Source: Diplonema papillatum (taxonomy: Eukaryota > Euglenozoa > Diplonemea > Diplonemida > Diplonemidae). Taken from it: a stretch of DNA of 64,000 nt. The notes below the pieces were generated by a model that had not been told where the DNA came from, ran no database searches, and saw only the letters and a program-made list of their open reading frames with translations. Position numbers and translations under genes: made by a program. Below are positions 9,521-19,826 of this stretch, one piece after another (position 1 is the stretch's first letter; the number at the start of each line of letters is the position of its first letter). Location: positions 1 through 64,000 of the forward strand of contig JAPJBO010000489.1 of NCBI GenBank assembly GCA_030068145.1, written 5' to 3'.

Positions 9521-10556
9521 CAGGGGATTATACGGGCTTAGTTTAGCGGTCTGAGAGACCGGAACTCAAATTCTTCCGGTCTGGGGAAAAAAAAAAAAAA
9601 AACCACATAGCGTTCGGGTTGGGGCTTACCGGGTGGGAGCGGTAACGGGAGGGCCAGTATGCCACCAAAGAAGCTACAGCGTGTGGATCCAAAGAAGGAG
9701 GGGATTCCCCGGGACATCGCAAGCATGTTCGGGCTCGCATCTCGGCAAACAGGACGGCAGACCAACGTCCCGAAAGAGGGGACAAACACGGAGTACGAGC
9801 GGTGGACAAAGGAGTCGTACTCAGAAGTTGAGAAGGCCAACTCCCTGCACGACTTTCTGCACGAAAATCACCCGACCTACTTCCTTTGCGATGTCGTGAT
9901 AAACCGCGCAACTGAAGGTTTAGCAGGCTTTACCCGCGTGACACCCCAGACAGTCCAGGCCTATCATGCCGAAGTGGCCACGCCCTACGTTAACGGGCTA
10001 ATCTCTGACCTTCGTTCGGGTTTGAAGAGCAACCTGGGTGTCATGGAGGGATTCAGCCTTTTTGACCTGAGTGGGCCTGTGGCTGGAAACCAACCTGAGG
10101 CGGTCAGACTTGTTGATATTCTTGTCGCCCATTACGGCGAGGAAAAGGTCCGACCAACCCAGGAAGGCAGATCCGCACGTTCTCCTCCCTTTCTCAATGC
10201 CCGCTTCATTGCAGATTTCAGGAATGAGGTTTTTCCCCGAGCCGACGACGAGCACAGATCTGTTCTCGAGGAGCTCAAAACTGTTGCAAACACACTGACT
10301 CGCTACAGCTATACCGCAGCCCTAAAGCTGTTTCTCATGGATGTCACACTGACCTCTCTGTACCCGTGCACAAGCCTCCTCATGAACGCGGCCCTTTCGA
10401 CACCTCTCGGAACGGCATCGGTTGAAAGACTGTTCAGTTTGATGAAGCTGATCAAAACGAGGCAAAGGTGGCATACAGCATGCAGTTGCAGCAAAAAAAA
10501 AAAAACACGCCCAGACCGGAACTCAGGATTTTTTCGAAGCCCCGTATAAACCCCTG
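9521..10556 (+). mobile_element. hAT-family transposon (short), 8-bp TSD
   Basis: The terminal inverted repeats begin CAGGGGATTATACGGG on the left and CAGGGGTTTATACGGG on the right (complement). The flanking target duplication is GTGTACTT, perfect over 8 bp (9513-9520 and 10557-10564). CAGGGG termini with 8-bp duplications are hAT hallmarks. A uninterrupted GTGTACTT site exists in the paralogous repeat at 12230-12237, which proves the boundaries. At 1,036 bp the element is too short for a full transposase and carries only a truncated one. Confidence 0.93.
9659..10549 (+). pseudogene. hAT transposase remnant
   Basis: A 296-codon frame inside the hAT element. Near residues 246-270 it has the C-terminal dimerisation signature, ASVERLFSLMKLIKTRQR, comparable to the ...S.ERxFS..K.IKT.xR motif of hAT/Dimer_Tnp proteins. 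Upstream residues (LHENHPTYFLCDVV...VNGLISDLRSGLKSN) fit the middle of such a transposase, but the BED zinc finger and most of the RNase-H-like catalytic core are missing. Full hAT transposases have 600-800 residues. It ends within the right terminal repeat after a poly-A stretch. This is therefore an internal-deletion derivative that would need a transposase supplied in trans. Confidence 0.7.
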
Positions 10557-10627
10557 GTGTACTTAAAAGTTCCCTATGCTTAACGGCTTTGTCACGTGGG
10601 CGGCACTGAGACTACCCCCCCTCAGGT

Positions 10628-11896
10628 CTATGTAGGATGGAAACGTTGGAAACGTTTCCGTTTCCGTTTCCTTCTTTTTGGCGGTGGATGGAAACGCCGT
10701 TTCTTTTCAAAAGAAACGGCTGGTATGCCACTAGTGTACTGGCTGAAGGTCCAACCGGAAATGTGTTCCGAATGGCGGATCACGCAATCCAGTGGGAAAC
10801 CATGGACAAGGAGGCTCCGAAAAAAAGGGGGGAAAGAAGCATACGATTTGCGACCGCGTGGAGCAGACGCAACCACGCGTATCCGCTTGTGATGACTTTG
10901 AGGTCTGCACCAAGCTCTTTATACCAATGGCTGTTGTGGCGACGATGCTCTGTTATGCGAGGCCGTTGGCCAACGCTGCTGCAGACGATCGGGAAAGCAC
11001 ATCCGCTTCCAATATTAGGCTACACAGATACGATCGTTCAGGACGGCGGGAGCACCGCCGGCACAGGCTACAAGACCGGGGGTTTTCGACGGCGTAAGAC
11101 AAAGAGGGAGTGCAATCAGCACCAGGAGGTGAGAAGGGCACATGTACGCTGGGGCAATGTTGAACCCCGCCAGAAAAGCGATGGCCACGCAGTAAGGTGT
11201 GCGGTAAACATCGCTTGCCACAGTGCACCTTGTATACGACGACGGTCACCGGAAGGGGCACCATCGGGCGGTGTTGTCGGAGCAAAGACAGCGACGGCAG
11301 GAAGAACCCCACCGACAATGCAGAAGAGGACAACAGATTCAAGAAGCCCCACTCGGCACGGCTGCCGATACAAGTAAACATGAGAACGTGGGTTGGAAGC
11401 AGCAGAAGACGAAGTGGTAGGCACAGAAGAGCGGAATCTGGTATCAGAAAACCTCAGCATCCACATGCAACGACATTCTGCATCATTAGTTGTGGTTACC
11501 TATTTGCTCGTGTCAGATCGCCGAGAAAGAAAAGCGGTGAGCTTCAGCGACTGCTCTGCACAAACGAGACCGCGACGACACACAAGAAGGGGCCGAGCCA
11601 AGTCGAAGAACAGCCCAGGAAGGGCCCTGAAGAGTCAGAGAGCCCGCCAGAAGACGGAGGAAGAGAAGTGCCCGCTGGTAGATCAAAAGAAGAAGGTGAT
11701 CCCGCCCTCTGGAAGGAGAGTCAAAAATCGGCCGGAAACGGACACTGGACGGATCCACAGAAGGACCCGCGAAGTGGTGTCCTATAGGACCCCTCAGCAT
11801 GAGGAGCCTTCCGGCGTTTCTTTTAAAAGAAACGGAAACGTTTCCGTTTCCTTATTTCGAAAAAACTAAAAGAAACGGCGTTTCCATCCAACTTAG
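10628..11896. mobile_element. non-autonomous TIR element with 8-bp TSD (hAT-like)
   Basis: The ends read CTATGTAGGATGGAAACG (left) and CTAAGTTGGATGGAAACG (right, complement). The target duplication is CCTCAGGT at 10620-10627 and 11897-11904; the empty paralog has a single CCTCAGGT at 12293-12300. Subterminal regions are rich in GGAAACG/CGTTTCC repeats (10636-10700, 11815-11892). The interior has open frames up to 246 codons but nothing I recognise as a transposase. The 8-bp duplication points to the hAT group. Confidence 0.85.
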
Positions 11897-12105
11897 CCTC
11901 AGGTGGCACCACTGTTTTATCTTTGACCATACTACACCACACAACCCTCTTTTATTATACACAGCGAGAGCTGGCGGAAGCTGGAGCAGGACGACGACTT
12001 CTGCAACTGCGAAGAGAACGAGGGCGAGCTACGAGGGAACACAACAGAAAGAGCGTCAACACTACTCTTTCTCTAAATGCACAGTAGTTAATTCAATAAC
12101 CAACC

Positions 12106-12116
12106 GCATATAAAAG
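12106..12116 (+). promoter_or_regulatory. TATA-like box
   Basis: ATATAAAAGG, in the 140-bp spacer between the two direct repeats R1 and R2. If it acts on the plus strand it would direct transcription through R2; there is no independent support. Confidence 0.25.
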
Positions 12117-12169
12117 GTGTCACGGGATAAGCCGGCAGCCGCTGCTTAACGGCTGCTTAAAGTGCGGTC

Positions 12170-12426
12170 CATGTACTTGAAAGTTGCCGGTGCTTAACGG
12201 CTTGGAGTGCATGCAGATCCGTGCGGTCCGTGTACTTAAAAGTTCCCTATGCTTAACGGCTTTGTCACGTGGGCGGCACTGAGACTACCCCCCCTCAGGT
12301 GGCACCACTGTTTTATCTTTGACCATACTACACCACACAACCCTCTTTTATTATACACAGCGAGAGCTGGCGGAAGCTGGAGCAGGACGACGACTTCTGC
12401 AACTGCGAAGAGGACGAGGGCGAGCT
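12170..12426. repeat. direct repeat R2 (uninterrupted copy)
   Basis: Colinear with R1, with only scattered substitutions. It contains both empty target sites (GTGTACTT 12230-12237, CCTCAGGT 12293-12300) that are occupied in R1. Confidence 0.9.
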
Positions 12427-14055
12427 GGAGGCAGACAACGCCGAAGGGCGAACTGATGGGACCTCGCTCCCCGAAGCCGCAGATCTGGCAACCTCGGCAC
12501 GAAAACGGGCCAGTTCTGCCGAGCCCGACGACGCGCCGGTTGTCAAGTTGCAAAAGATAGGCTGACATCTGCTTTGCTCCTCCGTTCCTGCTTGACCGAC
12601 CGTGACAGCCAGTGCTCCCGCTAACGAAAAAGTGCGAGGCATTTTCGTTGACCGCACTACCCTGAGCCCAAATCCTGGACGTGGTTTCAGGTGGAAAATT
12701 TGGCAAATGATCATGATCAGAAGGTCCTACTTGGGCGGTTCAGTTTCCTCACACATTGCATGTGGCTAAAAAAAAAGAGGCTGGAAAAAAGAGGGTGAGG
12801 AATTCCTCACCTTTTTCCCCCATTTGGAAGACTCGGGCGCGCCCCCCTGCAACAGAAGCTAATAGCCTGCACCAAACGCGAGAGCCTAGCGGCGGGGGGG
12901 AAAAAGAAAAAGCCTCACCCAGGTTTTTGGGTTTCCTCACTGAAAGTGAGGTTAGCGGGAGCACTGGTGACAGCAGTCAAAAAGAGAGAGAGGGTCCAGC
13001 GCCTTCCCAGGGCCTTTTCCCGCCCACTGCACGTGCTTTCATAGTCAGCGCGGAAGAGAAGCATCTCGACGCACATCAGCCTGAGTTCAGCCCCGCGCAC
13101 ATAGCTCTCTCACCGGGCACCCTGCGAACACTTCGGTGCGAAAGCATGAGTCCTGCTGATATCTACTAGCTGCCGGGCGCCTGCTCCGTTGCGGTGTTTG
13201 CCTTCTGACCAATGCGTCTGAAGGGTCCTTGCGTTAAGCTCGCGCCGGGTATACAGAACGGTTGACCATGCCCCGTCCTTGACTCCTCGCCCGCGACACA
13301 TAGGGCAGAAGAACTCTAAGTTCTCCCGGACAGAGCGAGTCAGTGTCTGGCTGGCCCGACAGGTGCGACAAGATCACTTCACGACCTGTACTGCTAACGG
13401 AGAGTTGACTCCGTCGGACAATCTCGCGTTGCCCATCCCGTTTTGCGCCGTTTGCGAGCCCAGTGTTGTCTCCCTCCGACATAGGGACACGATATCTCGG
13501 ACTCTCTTAGGCGTGGACCCTGATTGTCCTTCACGTCGATACCCAATACGTGTGTACGGGCCCATTGGTCCCGTCGTCATCACACACGAAGGCAAGCTCC
13601 TCCGGCGAAAGCGTGCCCATTCCCGCTTTTTACCTTTCATTGCCTTACAAACACCGGACTTTCACCGCAGTCTGGGGGGGGTAAGTCGAGGTGCTGGGAC
13701 ACGTGCCTGCACTGGTCATTCGATGCTCCGACACCAAGGGATTTCATTAGTATTATCGGACTACTGACAGGCCTTCAACTACCCTGAGCAGCGTACTGTG
13801 CACGTGTTGCCATTAGCCGTGCTTGCGCACGTGGACGGGGACAACCGTGAGGAGGTTGACAACTCCGATTTAGATCCCCACACAGGTGAAGGTGCTCTGA
13901 GTGCGCATCGAGCGTCTCGAAGATGCACCAACTCCAACAATCAGTACACGGCGGAGTCGAGCCCTCGGCAGTGAAGCGTGGAGATTAAGCCCCGGGTGGC
14001 ACACCCGCCGTCTACGGCGCAACCCCCCTTTCACTCCAACTTCTGAACGTCTGAG
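12427..14055. other. unassigned stretch with weak coding relics
   Basis: I find no convincing gene. A 220-bp A/G-rich portion (12740-12955) carries repeated, partly inverted copies of a TTTCCTCAC motif and could be a small inverted-repeat element. On the minus strand, one frame running roughly 13371-13110 contains a Cys/His arrangement (CRTC ... FFCPMCRGRG ... THWSEGKH) resembling a zinc-binding remnant, but it has no start and no recognisable partner domain. The segment 13400-14050 shows nothing I can name. Confidence 0.3.
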
Positions 14056-14450
14056 AAGTGGGGCCTTCAGGTGCCAAGAAGTGGAAGCCTAGCCCTCAGA
14101 AAGCTGTCTGGCCCTTTGAAGTCTGGAAGTGGAATGGCTGGCCTTGAAAAGGAGGGCCTTCAAGCCTGGAAGTGGAAGTCTGACCCTCAGAAACTGGCCT
14201 TGCGCCCTTAGAAGTAGAAGTGAAAGGCTGGCCCTCTGAAACTGGCCCGATCCTTAGAAACCTGGCCCTTAGAAGTAAAAAGGAAAGACTGGCCCTCTGA
14301 AACTGGCAGAAGTCGAAGAGAAAGGCTGGCCCTCTGAAACTGGCCCGATCCTTAGAAACCTGGCCCTTAGAAGTAGAAGTGAAAGGCTGGCCCTCTGAAA
14401 CTGGCCTCTCGATCCTTAGAAGCCTGGCCCTTAGAAGTCTAGAAATGGAA
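14056..14450. repeat. degenerate tandem repeat (about 75-90 bp units)
   Basis: Repeated phrases such as GGCTGGCCCTCTGAAACTGG, CGATCCTTAGAAACCTGG and CCCTTAGAAGTAGAAGTGAAA recur four to five times with length changes and substitutions. It is a minisatellite, not coding sequence. Confidence 0.8.
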
Positions 14451-15200
14451 GGAAACCCCTCCGCTCAGGAACCGCCCCTACCGCTAAAATTACCCGGGGG
14501 AAAAAGAATACGATTGAGGACGGCGGGCTGGACTCGTCCAAGAAGTCGCAGTCCCAGTCGGGGATTGCGAAAATAGAGGTTCAGCCATCGGAGTTCTTCT
14601 ACTACCTCGACAACAATGCCCAGAGCCCTCCGAGAAAGGGCGTCGGAAAGGTGTGTGCATCTCTTGATTTGTTAGTCGTAACTGACTTTTCCCCTTTAGG
14701 ACTCCAGCTGGGTTCCGAACGGTGCCTACTACACGTTACTAACGTAACTTACACGCACTCGTTGCTCGTCTTTGTGTCCTTCACCCGGGGCTCAGGTTCT
14801 GGCGGCTGCAAAGAATCGGGAAGGTGTGACTGACATTCTTTGATCCTGTTGGTTCGGGCTAGTTCAGGAGTGCTACCATTTACCGGGATATTACTAGTCG
14901 TCGAAGCCAGCCCCACCCCGAGTTATTCTGGTGTCGATTCGAGGTGGTCGTGCTCGTCTAGCCATGCTTCTTGCTCCAGTTCCCTCAAGCTTCGAGTGGC
15001 ACTGCGGCTTTCGCCACGCCATCCGAAAAGGCGAAGGGGGGCAGTCGTGCGGCATTGCGGCTTGGCTCTGCGCAGAGCCGAGTAGGTTGACGCAGCGAAC
15101 TTTTTGCAGTGACGTGCTGTGTGTTCACACTGAAGTGTTCCTGCTCATCCGAATCTGTCGGGTGATCATCTCGCACTGTCTCAGCACAACTGGGTGTTAG
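14451..15200. other. unassigned stretch
   Basis: An open plus-strand reading (about 14470-14833) includes a protein-like patch, VQPSEFFYYLDNNAQS. It also contains intron-like signals (AAG/GTGTGTG at 14648, TAACTGAC, then CCCCTTTAG at 14699). About 35 bp after the CCCCTTTAG resemble part of the LINE-C 3' region near 47880, so this may simply be repeat debris. I see nothing else. Confidence 0.25.
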
Positions 15201-15325
15201 ATACGTGATGCTCGTTCTCGGGTCCGAGAACGAGCATCACGTATCGCGAGTTGAATCGCATGGTTCTGAAGAAGGATGTTCCCGATCAATGGATCTTCAA
15301 CAACAGCGACTGATCTTGAGAACTT
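15201..15325. repeat. ITS2-derived fragment with a perfect hairpin
   Basis: Positions 15220-15325 match ITS2 (5744-5850), sharing GGGTCCGAGAACGAGCATC, GAGTTGAATCGCA and GATCAATGGATCTTCAA, with substitutions between. Its first 25 bases are also present inverted, giving 21-bp perfect arms at 15201-15221 and 15224-15244 around a 2-nt loop (GT). It is an rDNA spacer fragment duplicated outside the rDNA unit. Confidence 0.85.
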
Positions 15326-15451
15326 GCCCACCCGGACCGGGCCCACGTCCCCCCAGGATCCTTCGCAATAAAGCGACAACCTCAACGGCCCCAGAACCGT
15401 GAGTCGAACCAAGAAGAGTTTCCCTTCAACCATGTGAGCCAGTAACTAGTG

Positions 15452-16030
15452 GTATGTCCTTGGACAGAGTGAGCCAATGCCTCTCATCTCACCTTTAAGA
15501 CACGGCTGTGCCACGCACGCTCTTGACAGAAGCTAGCATCCGGCATTGTGCATGCGTGTTACCGTCGTTGGTATAGACAAGGGGCTTCATCGGTCGCTCG
15601 AGTGAGCTTCGTTACTTCACCGCCGTAGGTTCCCCTGCCCTGGGAGGCCTGCTTGGCTGTCCTTGGATTGTGCTTCCATGTCGATGCTGCTTCGTTTTTG
15701 GAAGTTGGGGTTCCGGTTTCGCACGATCATTGACGATTCCCAACGCCCGGTCTTCCCTTGGTGCACGGCTCGCGTCCCGTCTCTGTAGTCCGTCTCTCGC
15801 GCTTCACTTCGTGTTTCCATCGGGCCTGCTTGCGTTGCCATTCCGATGAGTAGTGCCTGTGGGCGGAACCTGCCGTACGAGGTGGCAGCTTTGCGGAGTC
15901 GCCTGCGGCACGGCGCGCACCTTTTCGCCGGCCTTCCTCGCTGTCTGCCCTCGTGCGTGGGGCCTTGTGTTCAGCGGCCGTGATCCCGCCTCCCCAGTAA
16001 CTACAGTAGTGGCAGGACCTTCGCCACAGG
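15452..16030 (-). pseudogene. repeat family X, copy 1: unknown basic protein, decayed
   Basis: DNA similarity to 25859-26445 runs over the whole length (for example, both contain GACAGAGTGAGCC, GCCTCTCATCTCACCTTTAA and GAGCTTCGTTACTTCAC). On the minus strand, both copies share protein-like blocks: a QTARKAGEKVRAVPQA-type stretch, then WQRKQARWKHEVKRERRTT and CTKGRPG. This copy has frameshifts between those blocks. The product is strongly basic and unrecognised. Two diverged copies that conserve the same reading suggest a mobile or multicopy gene rather than noise. Confidence 0.5.
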
Positions 16031-16331
16031 CTTCGCCACATCCAGAAAGAGAAGTTCCTGGTAGAAGAATTCTGCGCAAGATCTTTCCAGCGCCCCTTTC
16101 TGACTCAGAGTCACACGGAAGTGTTCGTTCTTGTAGATGACAACGAAGTCACGTTGGGGCTCCTGAGGCTGGAGTCGTCCATCATTGATGTCGATTCACA
16201 CTCTTCTTCGTGACACCCGAGCCTACTCAGTACGCTGCGTACTACGCACATAGGCTACCGCGCGGCCAGTGAGGCAAATTCAGTGCAAGCCATTCTCCTT
16301 GAAACGGTGCCTCGATAAGGACCTTATTCCT
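16031..16331. other. unassigned stretch
   Basis: Nothing recognisable. It lies between repeat family X and the next TIR element. Confidence 0.3.
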
Positions 16332-16847
16332 GGGGGGGGGTCGAATACAAGAGGTACCTCTTGTATTCGGCGTGCCGATCCTGCAATTTTCCCGAAAAAG
16401 AAATAGAAAAAAGTACCGTAAACCGGGAACCCCCTTCTTCTTGCAAGACGCACGTAATTTGTGGTCCCCGGGTCTATTTTTCACGGTTCTCTTCATCGGA
16501 GCTGAACGCGAGCACAAATTCGCCGAAAAAGGTCTGCTACACGAGCCAGCAAAGAAATGTCACCAACCAGTGGGTCGATTCCCGTCCTTTCCATTGAAAA
16601 CCTGTGGGTTCCACGCCCGGTGCCCCGCATCTGGTAAAGACCCGCGAATCACGCACATAATTGTTGGTCCCCGGGTCTATTTTTCACGGTTCTCTTCATC
16701 GGAGCTCATCGCGATCAGAAAACCGTCGAAAAAGGTCTGTTATGCGGACCAAGAAAAAATCCAACTTTTTTTCCAGATTTTCAAAATGCCTCTTCTATTC
16801 AAGGTACCTCATCTATTCAAGGTACCTCCTGTATTCGACCCCCCCCC
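16332..16847. mobile_element. small TIR element with G-run ends
   Basis: The left end is a nine-G run followed by TCGAATACAAGAGGTACCTC. The right end, as complement, is a nine-G run followed by TCGAATACAGGAGGTACCT; near the right end the GGTACCT motif is repeated at short intervals. Inside are two ~203-bp direct repeats (starting near 16445 and 16648) that also occur, diverged, in the element at 19827-20774. No coding capacity is recognised, and I could not find a clear target duplication. Confidence 0.65.
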
Positions 16848-16918
16848 AGTAAGGTTGGCCGTGCAGGAAAGTTCGTGACAAGGAGGAGTCCGAGGACCTG
16901 GAGGTGGCTAAAGACTTG

Positions 16919-16949
16919 TGTGGTGGTGGTGGTGGTGGTGGTGGTGGGG
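16919..16949 (+). repeat. (GGT)n microsatellite
   Basis: About nine uninterrupted GGT units. Confidence 0.95.
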
Positions 16950-17194
16950 GAAGACTCGTCTGCCAGCTGTCAAATTTCTCGAGAGGCATCCAAATTCACT
17001 GACGGGGCAAAACTGAGGCCAAAATATGACGGGAAATGTCGCGAAAAAGGTTCCGAAAGCGATTTCGAGCCCAAATACACTGTGAAATCCTTTGTGTAAT
17101 TTTTGTGCAAGTTTGTGTAATGCTTTGTGTAATTTTGTGTACACAAAAGCCACACTGCACGGTGTTAAATTGTTGCAAAGAAGCTTATTCATTG

Positions 17195-17575
17195 CTCAAA
17201 CCCAAATTTCTCTCCGCTGATGGCGCCTTCTTGAAAGGTGCCGTCAAAGGCCATCTTCTCGCTCTCTGCGCAGTTGATGGCAATTCGCGGATTCTGCCTC
17301 TCGCTTTGGGGGTCTTTCCGTTTCAGAACGAACGCGGAGCTGCGTGGAAGCAGTTTGTGAGCCGTCCGTAGCGAAGCTGCCTTCGGGCCCTTGACCGGAA
17401 AAACGCTCATCACCGACCGCCGCACCGGCCTGGACGTTATAATTCGGGAAGAGGCGCCCGCCGTCGTACACGTGCACTGTCACGTGCACATAAAAGACAG
17501 CTTGCGGTCGCGCTTTCGCACGAATAAAATTAGCGCTTCTTTCAACGCCATGGCGCGGGCAGAAAACCAGGACGA
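17195..17575 (+). pseudogene. MULE transposase relic
   Basis: The translation carries the same catalytic block as the intact MULE transposase at 22849-25104. FLSADGAFLKGAVKGHLLAL corresponds to the intact copy's FLTMDGAFLKGEVKGHLLAL, and TDRRTGLDVIIRE to its TDRRTGLDGVIRE. A stop/frameshift near 17371 separates the two blocks, and the N- and C-terminal thirds are absent. The copy is older than the others, since the nucleotide match is weak while the protein blocks remain clear. It is not functional. Confidence 0.8.
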
Positions 17576-17790
17576 AAGGGGCACAGGTTCAGTGTCACGA
17601 AAAGCGCGCGGGAGTACACTTGCTCGTGCACGAAGTCGAAGCTGTGCACTATCCCGTGTGCACACATCTGCAGCGTTTTGGAGGAGCAGCAGGTGAATCG
17701 TCACAGACGATTTCCGGTACTCCCTGTATGCGCGAGCATACGCAAGAGGTGTGCAACCGCTTACCCGAAGCACGTGGGTTACAGGACCCA

Positions 17791-17816
17791 AGTTTGGGGA
17801 CCCAAGTTTGGGCAGG
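17791..17816 (+). repeat. two units of the 14-bp ACCCAAGTTTGGGG repeat
   Basis: A short occurrence of the same unit that forms the array at 21768-21957 and recurs at 25470-25486. Confidence 0.7.
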
Positions 17817-17984
17817 GTTCGGGACGTGGATCCACGTGGAAATGGAAATCGTGGAAAGGGTGGTCACATTTTTACCTTACCGGGAAAAATCCCCGGTGGT
17901 GTCAGCCAAAAAAAGGTCGAAGCTCCCCCCCCACCTCCCCCCCCCACCGGGCGGTTTTTTTTATTTGAACCCCCACAAAATCTG

Positions 17985-19035
17985 CACCCAAAATGCGGTG
18001 GAAACACTTTACCCTTGATGGGGACACCTCAAATTGCTGTGGAAAAACTTTACCATTGATGGGGACACCTCAAAATGCGGTGGAAACACTTTACCCTTGA
18101 TGGGGACACCTCAAAATGCGGTGGAAACACTTTACCCTTGATGGGGACACCTCAAAATGCTGTGGAAACACTTTACCCTTGATGGGGACACCTCAAAATG
18201 CGGTGGAAACACTTTACCCTTGATGGGGACACCTCAAAATGCGGTGGAAACACTTTACCCTTGATGGGGACACCTCAAAATGCTGTGGAAACACTTTACC
18301 CTTGATGGGGACACCTCAAAATGCGGTGGAAACACTTTACCCTTGATGGGGACACCTCAAAATGCGGTGGAAACACTTTACCCTTGATGGGGACACCTCA
18401 AAATGCGGTGGAAACACTTTACCCTTGATGGGGACACCTCAAAATGCGGTGGAAACACTTTACCCTTGATGGGGACACCTCAAAATGCGGTGGAAACACT
18501 TTACCCTTGATGGGGACACCTCAAAATGCGGTGGAAACACTTTACCCTTGATGGGGACACCTCAAAATGCGGTGGAAACACTTTACCCTTGATGGGGACA
18601 CCTCAAAATGCGGTGGAAACACTTTACCCTTGATGGGGACACCTCAAAATGCGGTGGAAACACTTTACCCTTGATGGGGACACCTCAAAATGCGGTGGAA
18701 ACACTTTACCCTTGATGGGGACACCTCAAAATGCGGTGGAAACACTTTACCCTTGATGGGGACACCTCAAAATGCGGTGGAAACACTTTACCCTTGATGG
18801 GGACACCTCAAAATGCGGTGGAAACACTTTACCCTTGATGGGGACACCTCAAAATGCGGTGGAAACACTTTACCCTTGATGGGGACACCTCAAAATGCGG
18901 TGGAAACACTTTACCCTTGATGGGGACACCTCAAAATGCGGTGGAAACACTTTACCCTTGATGGGGACACCTCAAAATGCTGTGGAAACACTTTACCCTT
19001 GATGGGGACACCTCAAAATGCGGTGGAAGCACTTT
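17985..19035 (+). repeat. 41-bp minisatellite, about 25 units
   Basis: The unit starts AAAATGCGGTGGAAACACTT and ends CCTTGATGGGGACACCTC, 41 bp in all. Most units are identical; a few carry GCTGTGG instead of GCGGTGG, and the first and last are more diverged. There is no spacer sequence between units, so it is not a CRISPR-like array. 41 is not a multiple of 3 and the frame is not coding. Confidence 0.97.
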
Positions 19036-19274
19036 ATCATTTGAAAAGAAATTCCTACCCGGCCAACCGATATATTCCTGGAGAGCGTTCGTTTGCCTTT
19101 GTGGAATTCCCACGATGGATCGCAAGAATTCTCCGCCGGCTACTCACTCAGGCATGGGCACATGCTTCTGTTTTTCCAGCTCAGGACAAAAGGGAAAAGG
19201 GGAGAAATCACTTCCGTTGGGGTAACCCCCCCGAGATAGCCACGGTTGATGAGAGAACAGGCTAGCCCAGGAGG
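19036..19274. other. unassigned stretch
   Basis: Lies between the minisatellite and the RNase H end of VIPER-like copy 2. It may be that element's 3' region; nothing is recognised. Confidence 0.3.
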
Positions 19275-19826
19275 TCACACCGCCGGACCCATCACGCCAG
19301 TCAGAAAGCTCCTGACCGCCAGTGACATATCCGAAAGGTTTTGTTCGGTGAGAGATGCCAACGGCACCCGCGATGGCAGATCAGCGGGATTCCCTGCACT
19401 CCTCACCCATCTAACGGACAACGCAACCTTCAGTTGCTGCAAACACAACAAAGCACGTACAACCGCATCGTTCAAGACCTGCGATCGTAAACACGCGCCC
19501 TTTCGGGCCACCCCTTGCACAGAAGTGTTGTCCACGATGACCGTTACCGTGGACCCGGCGTACGCCGGCGAGATGGCTTTCACGGATCTCTCAAAGGCCA
19601 TAGCTTCAAGCTCGTTTATGTGGAGGCGCTTCTCCACACGATTCCAACAAGAGCCGACGACTACCATGTCGTTGGTGTCGACGTCGACGAGAACACCTCC
19701 CCAACCATCAAGGCTGGCATCCACGAACACTGCCAACTTCGGCGATCGAGCAGCGACTGGAACAATTCGGCGACGCTGAACACGCTGCCTCCACGAGGGG
19801 AGCGCGCGCTGCAGACCGTGTGACAG
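19275..19826 (-). pseudogene. RNase H domain of VIPER-like copy 2
   Basis: The segment reads as a retroelement RNase H: VFVDASLDGWGG (first Asp), INELEAMAF (Glu), VTVIVDNTSVQG (second Asp), then NPADLPSR (last Asp and the usual DLPSR ending of DIRS-type enzymes). It stays open for about 154 codons (19736-19275) and continues open in sense, without a Met, to the element break at 19826. It would degrade the RNA of RNA/DNA hybrids during reverse transcription. It is detached from its RT by the inserted element, hence called a pseudogene. Confidence 0.7.

Larger units (their letters stand above)
9453..12030. repeat. direct repeat R1, split by two DNA transposons
   Basis: After removing the two inserted elements, three pieces (9453-9520, 10565-10627, 11905-12030) join into a ~257-bp sequence nearly identical to 12170-12426. 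It contains the motif GCTTAACGGCTT and starts at the gag ATG of VIPER-like copy 1. It could be that element's split direct repeat or long leader. Confidence 0.85.

Noticed and set aside
12740..12955. MITE with TTTCCTCAC inverted motifs
   Set aside because: The motifs recur in both orientations, but no paired ends with a target duplication could be defined.
13110..14050. Continuation of the interrupted 28S gene
   Set aside because: I looked for universal LSU blocks after the VIPER-like insertion here and elsewhere in the window and found none.
14648..14800. Possible spliceosomal introns (GTGTGTG...TAACTGAC...CCCCTTTAG, then ...CTCAG)
   Set aside because: The reading frame stays open through the first candidate, no protein family supports the exons, and nearby sequence resembles LINE-C 3' debris. 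Too weak to call.
17985..19035. CRISPR-like regular array
   Set aside because: Units are directly adjacent with no unique spacers, in a eukaryotic context: it is a minisatellite.
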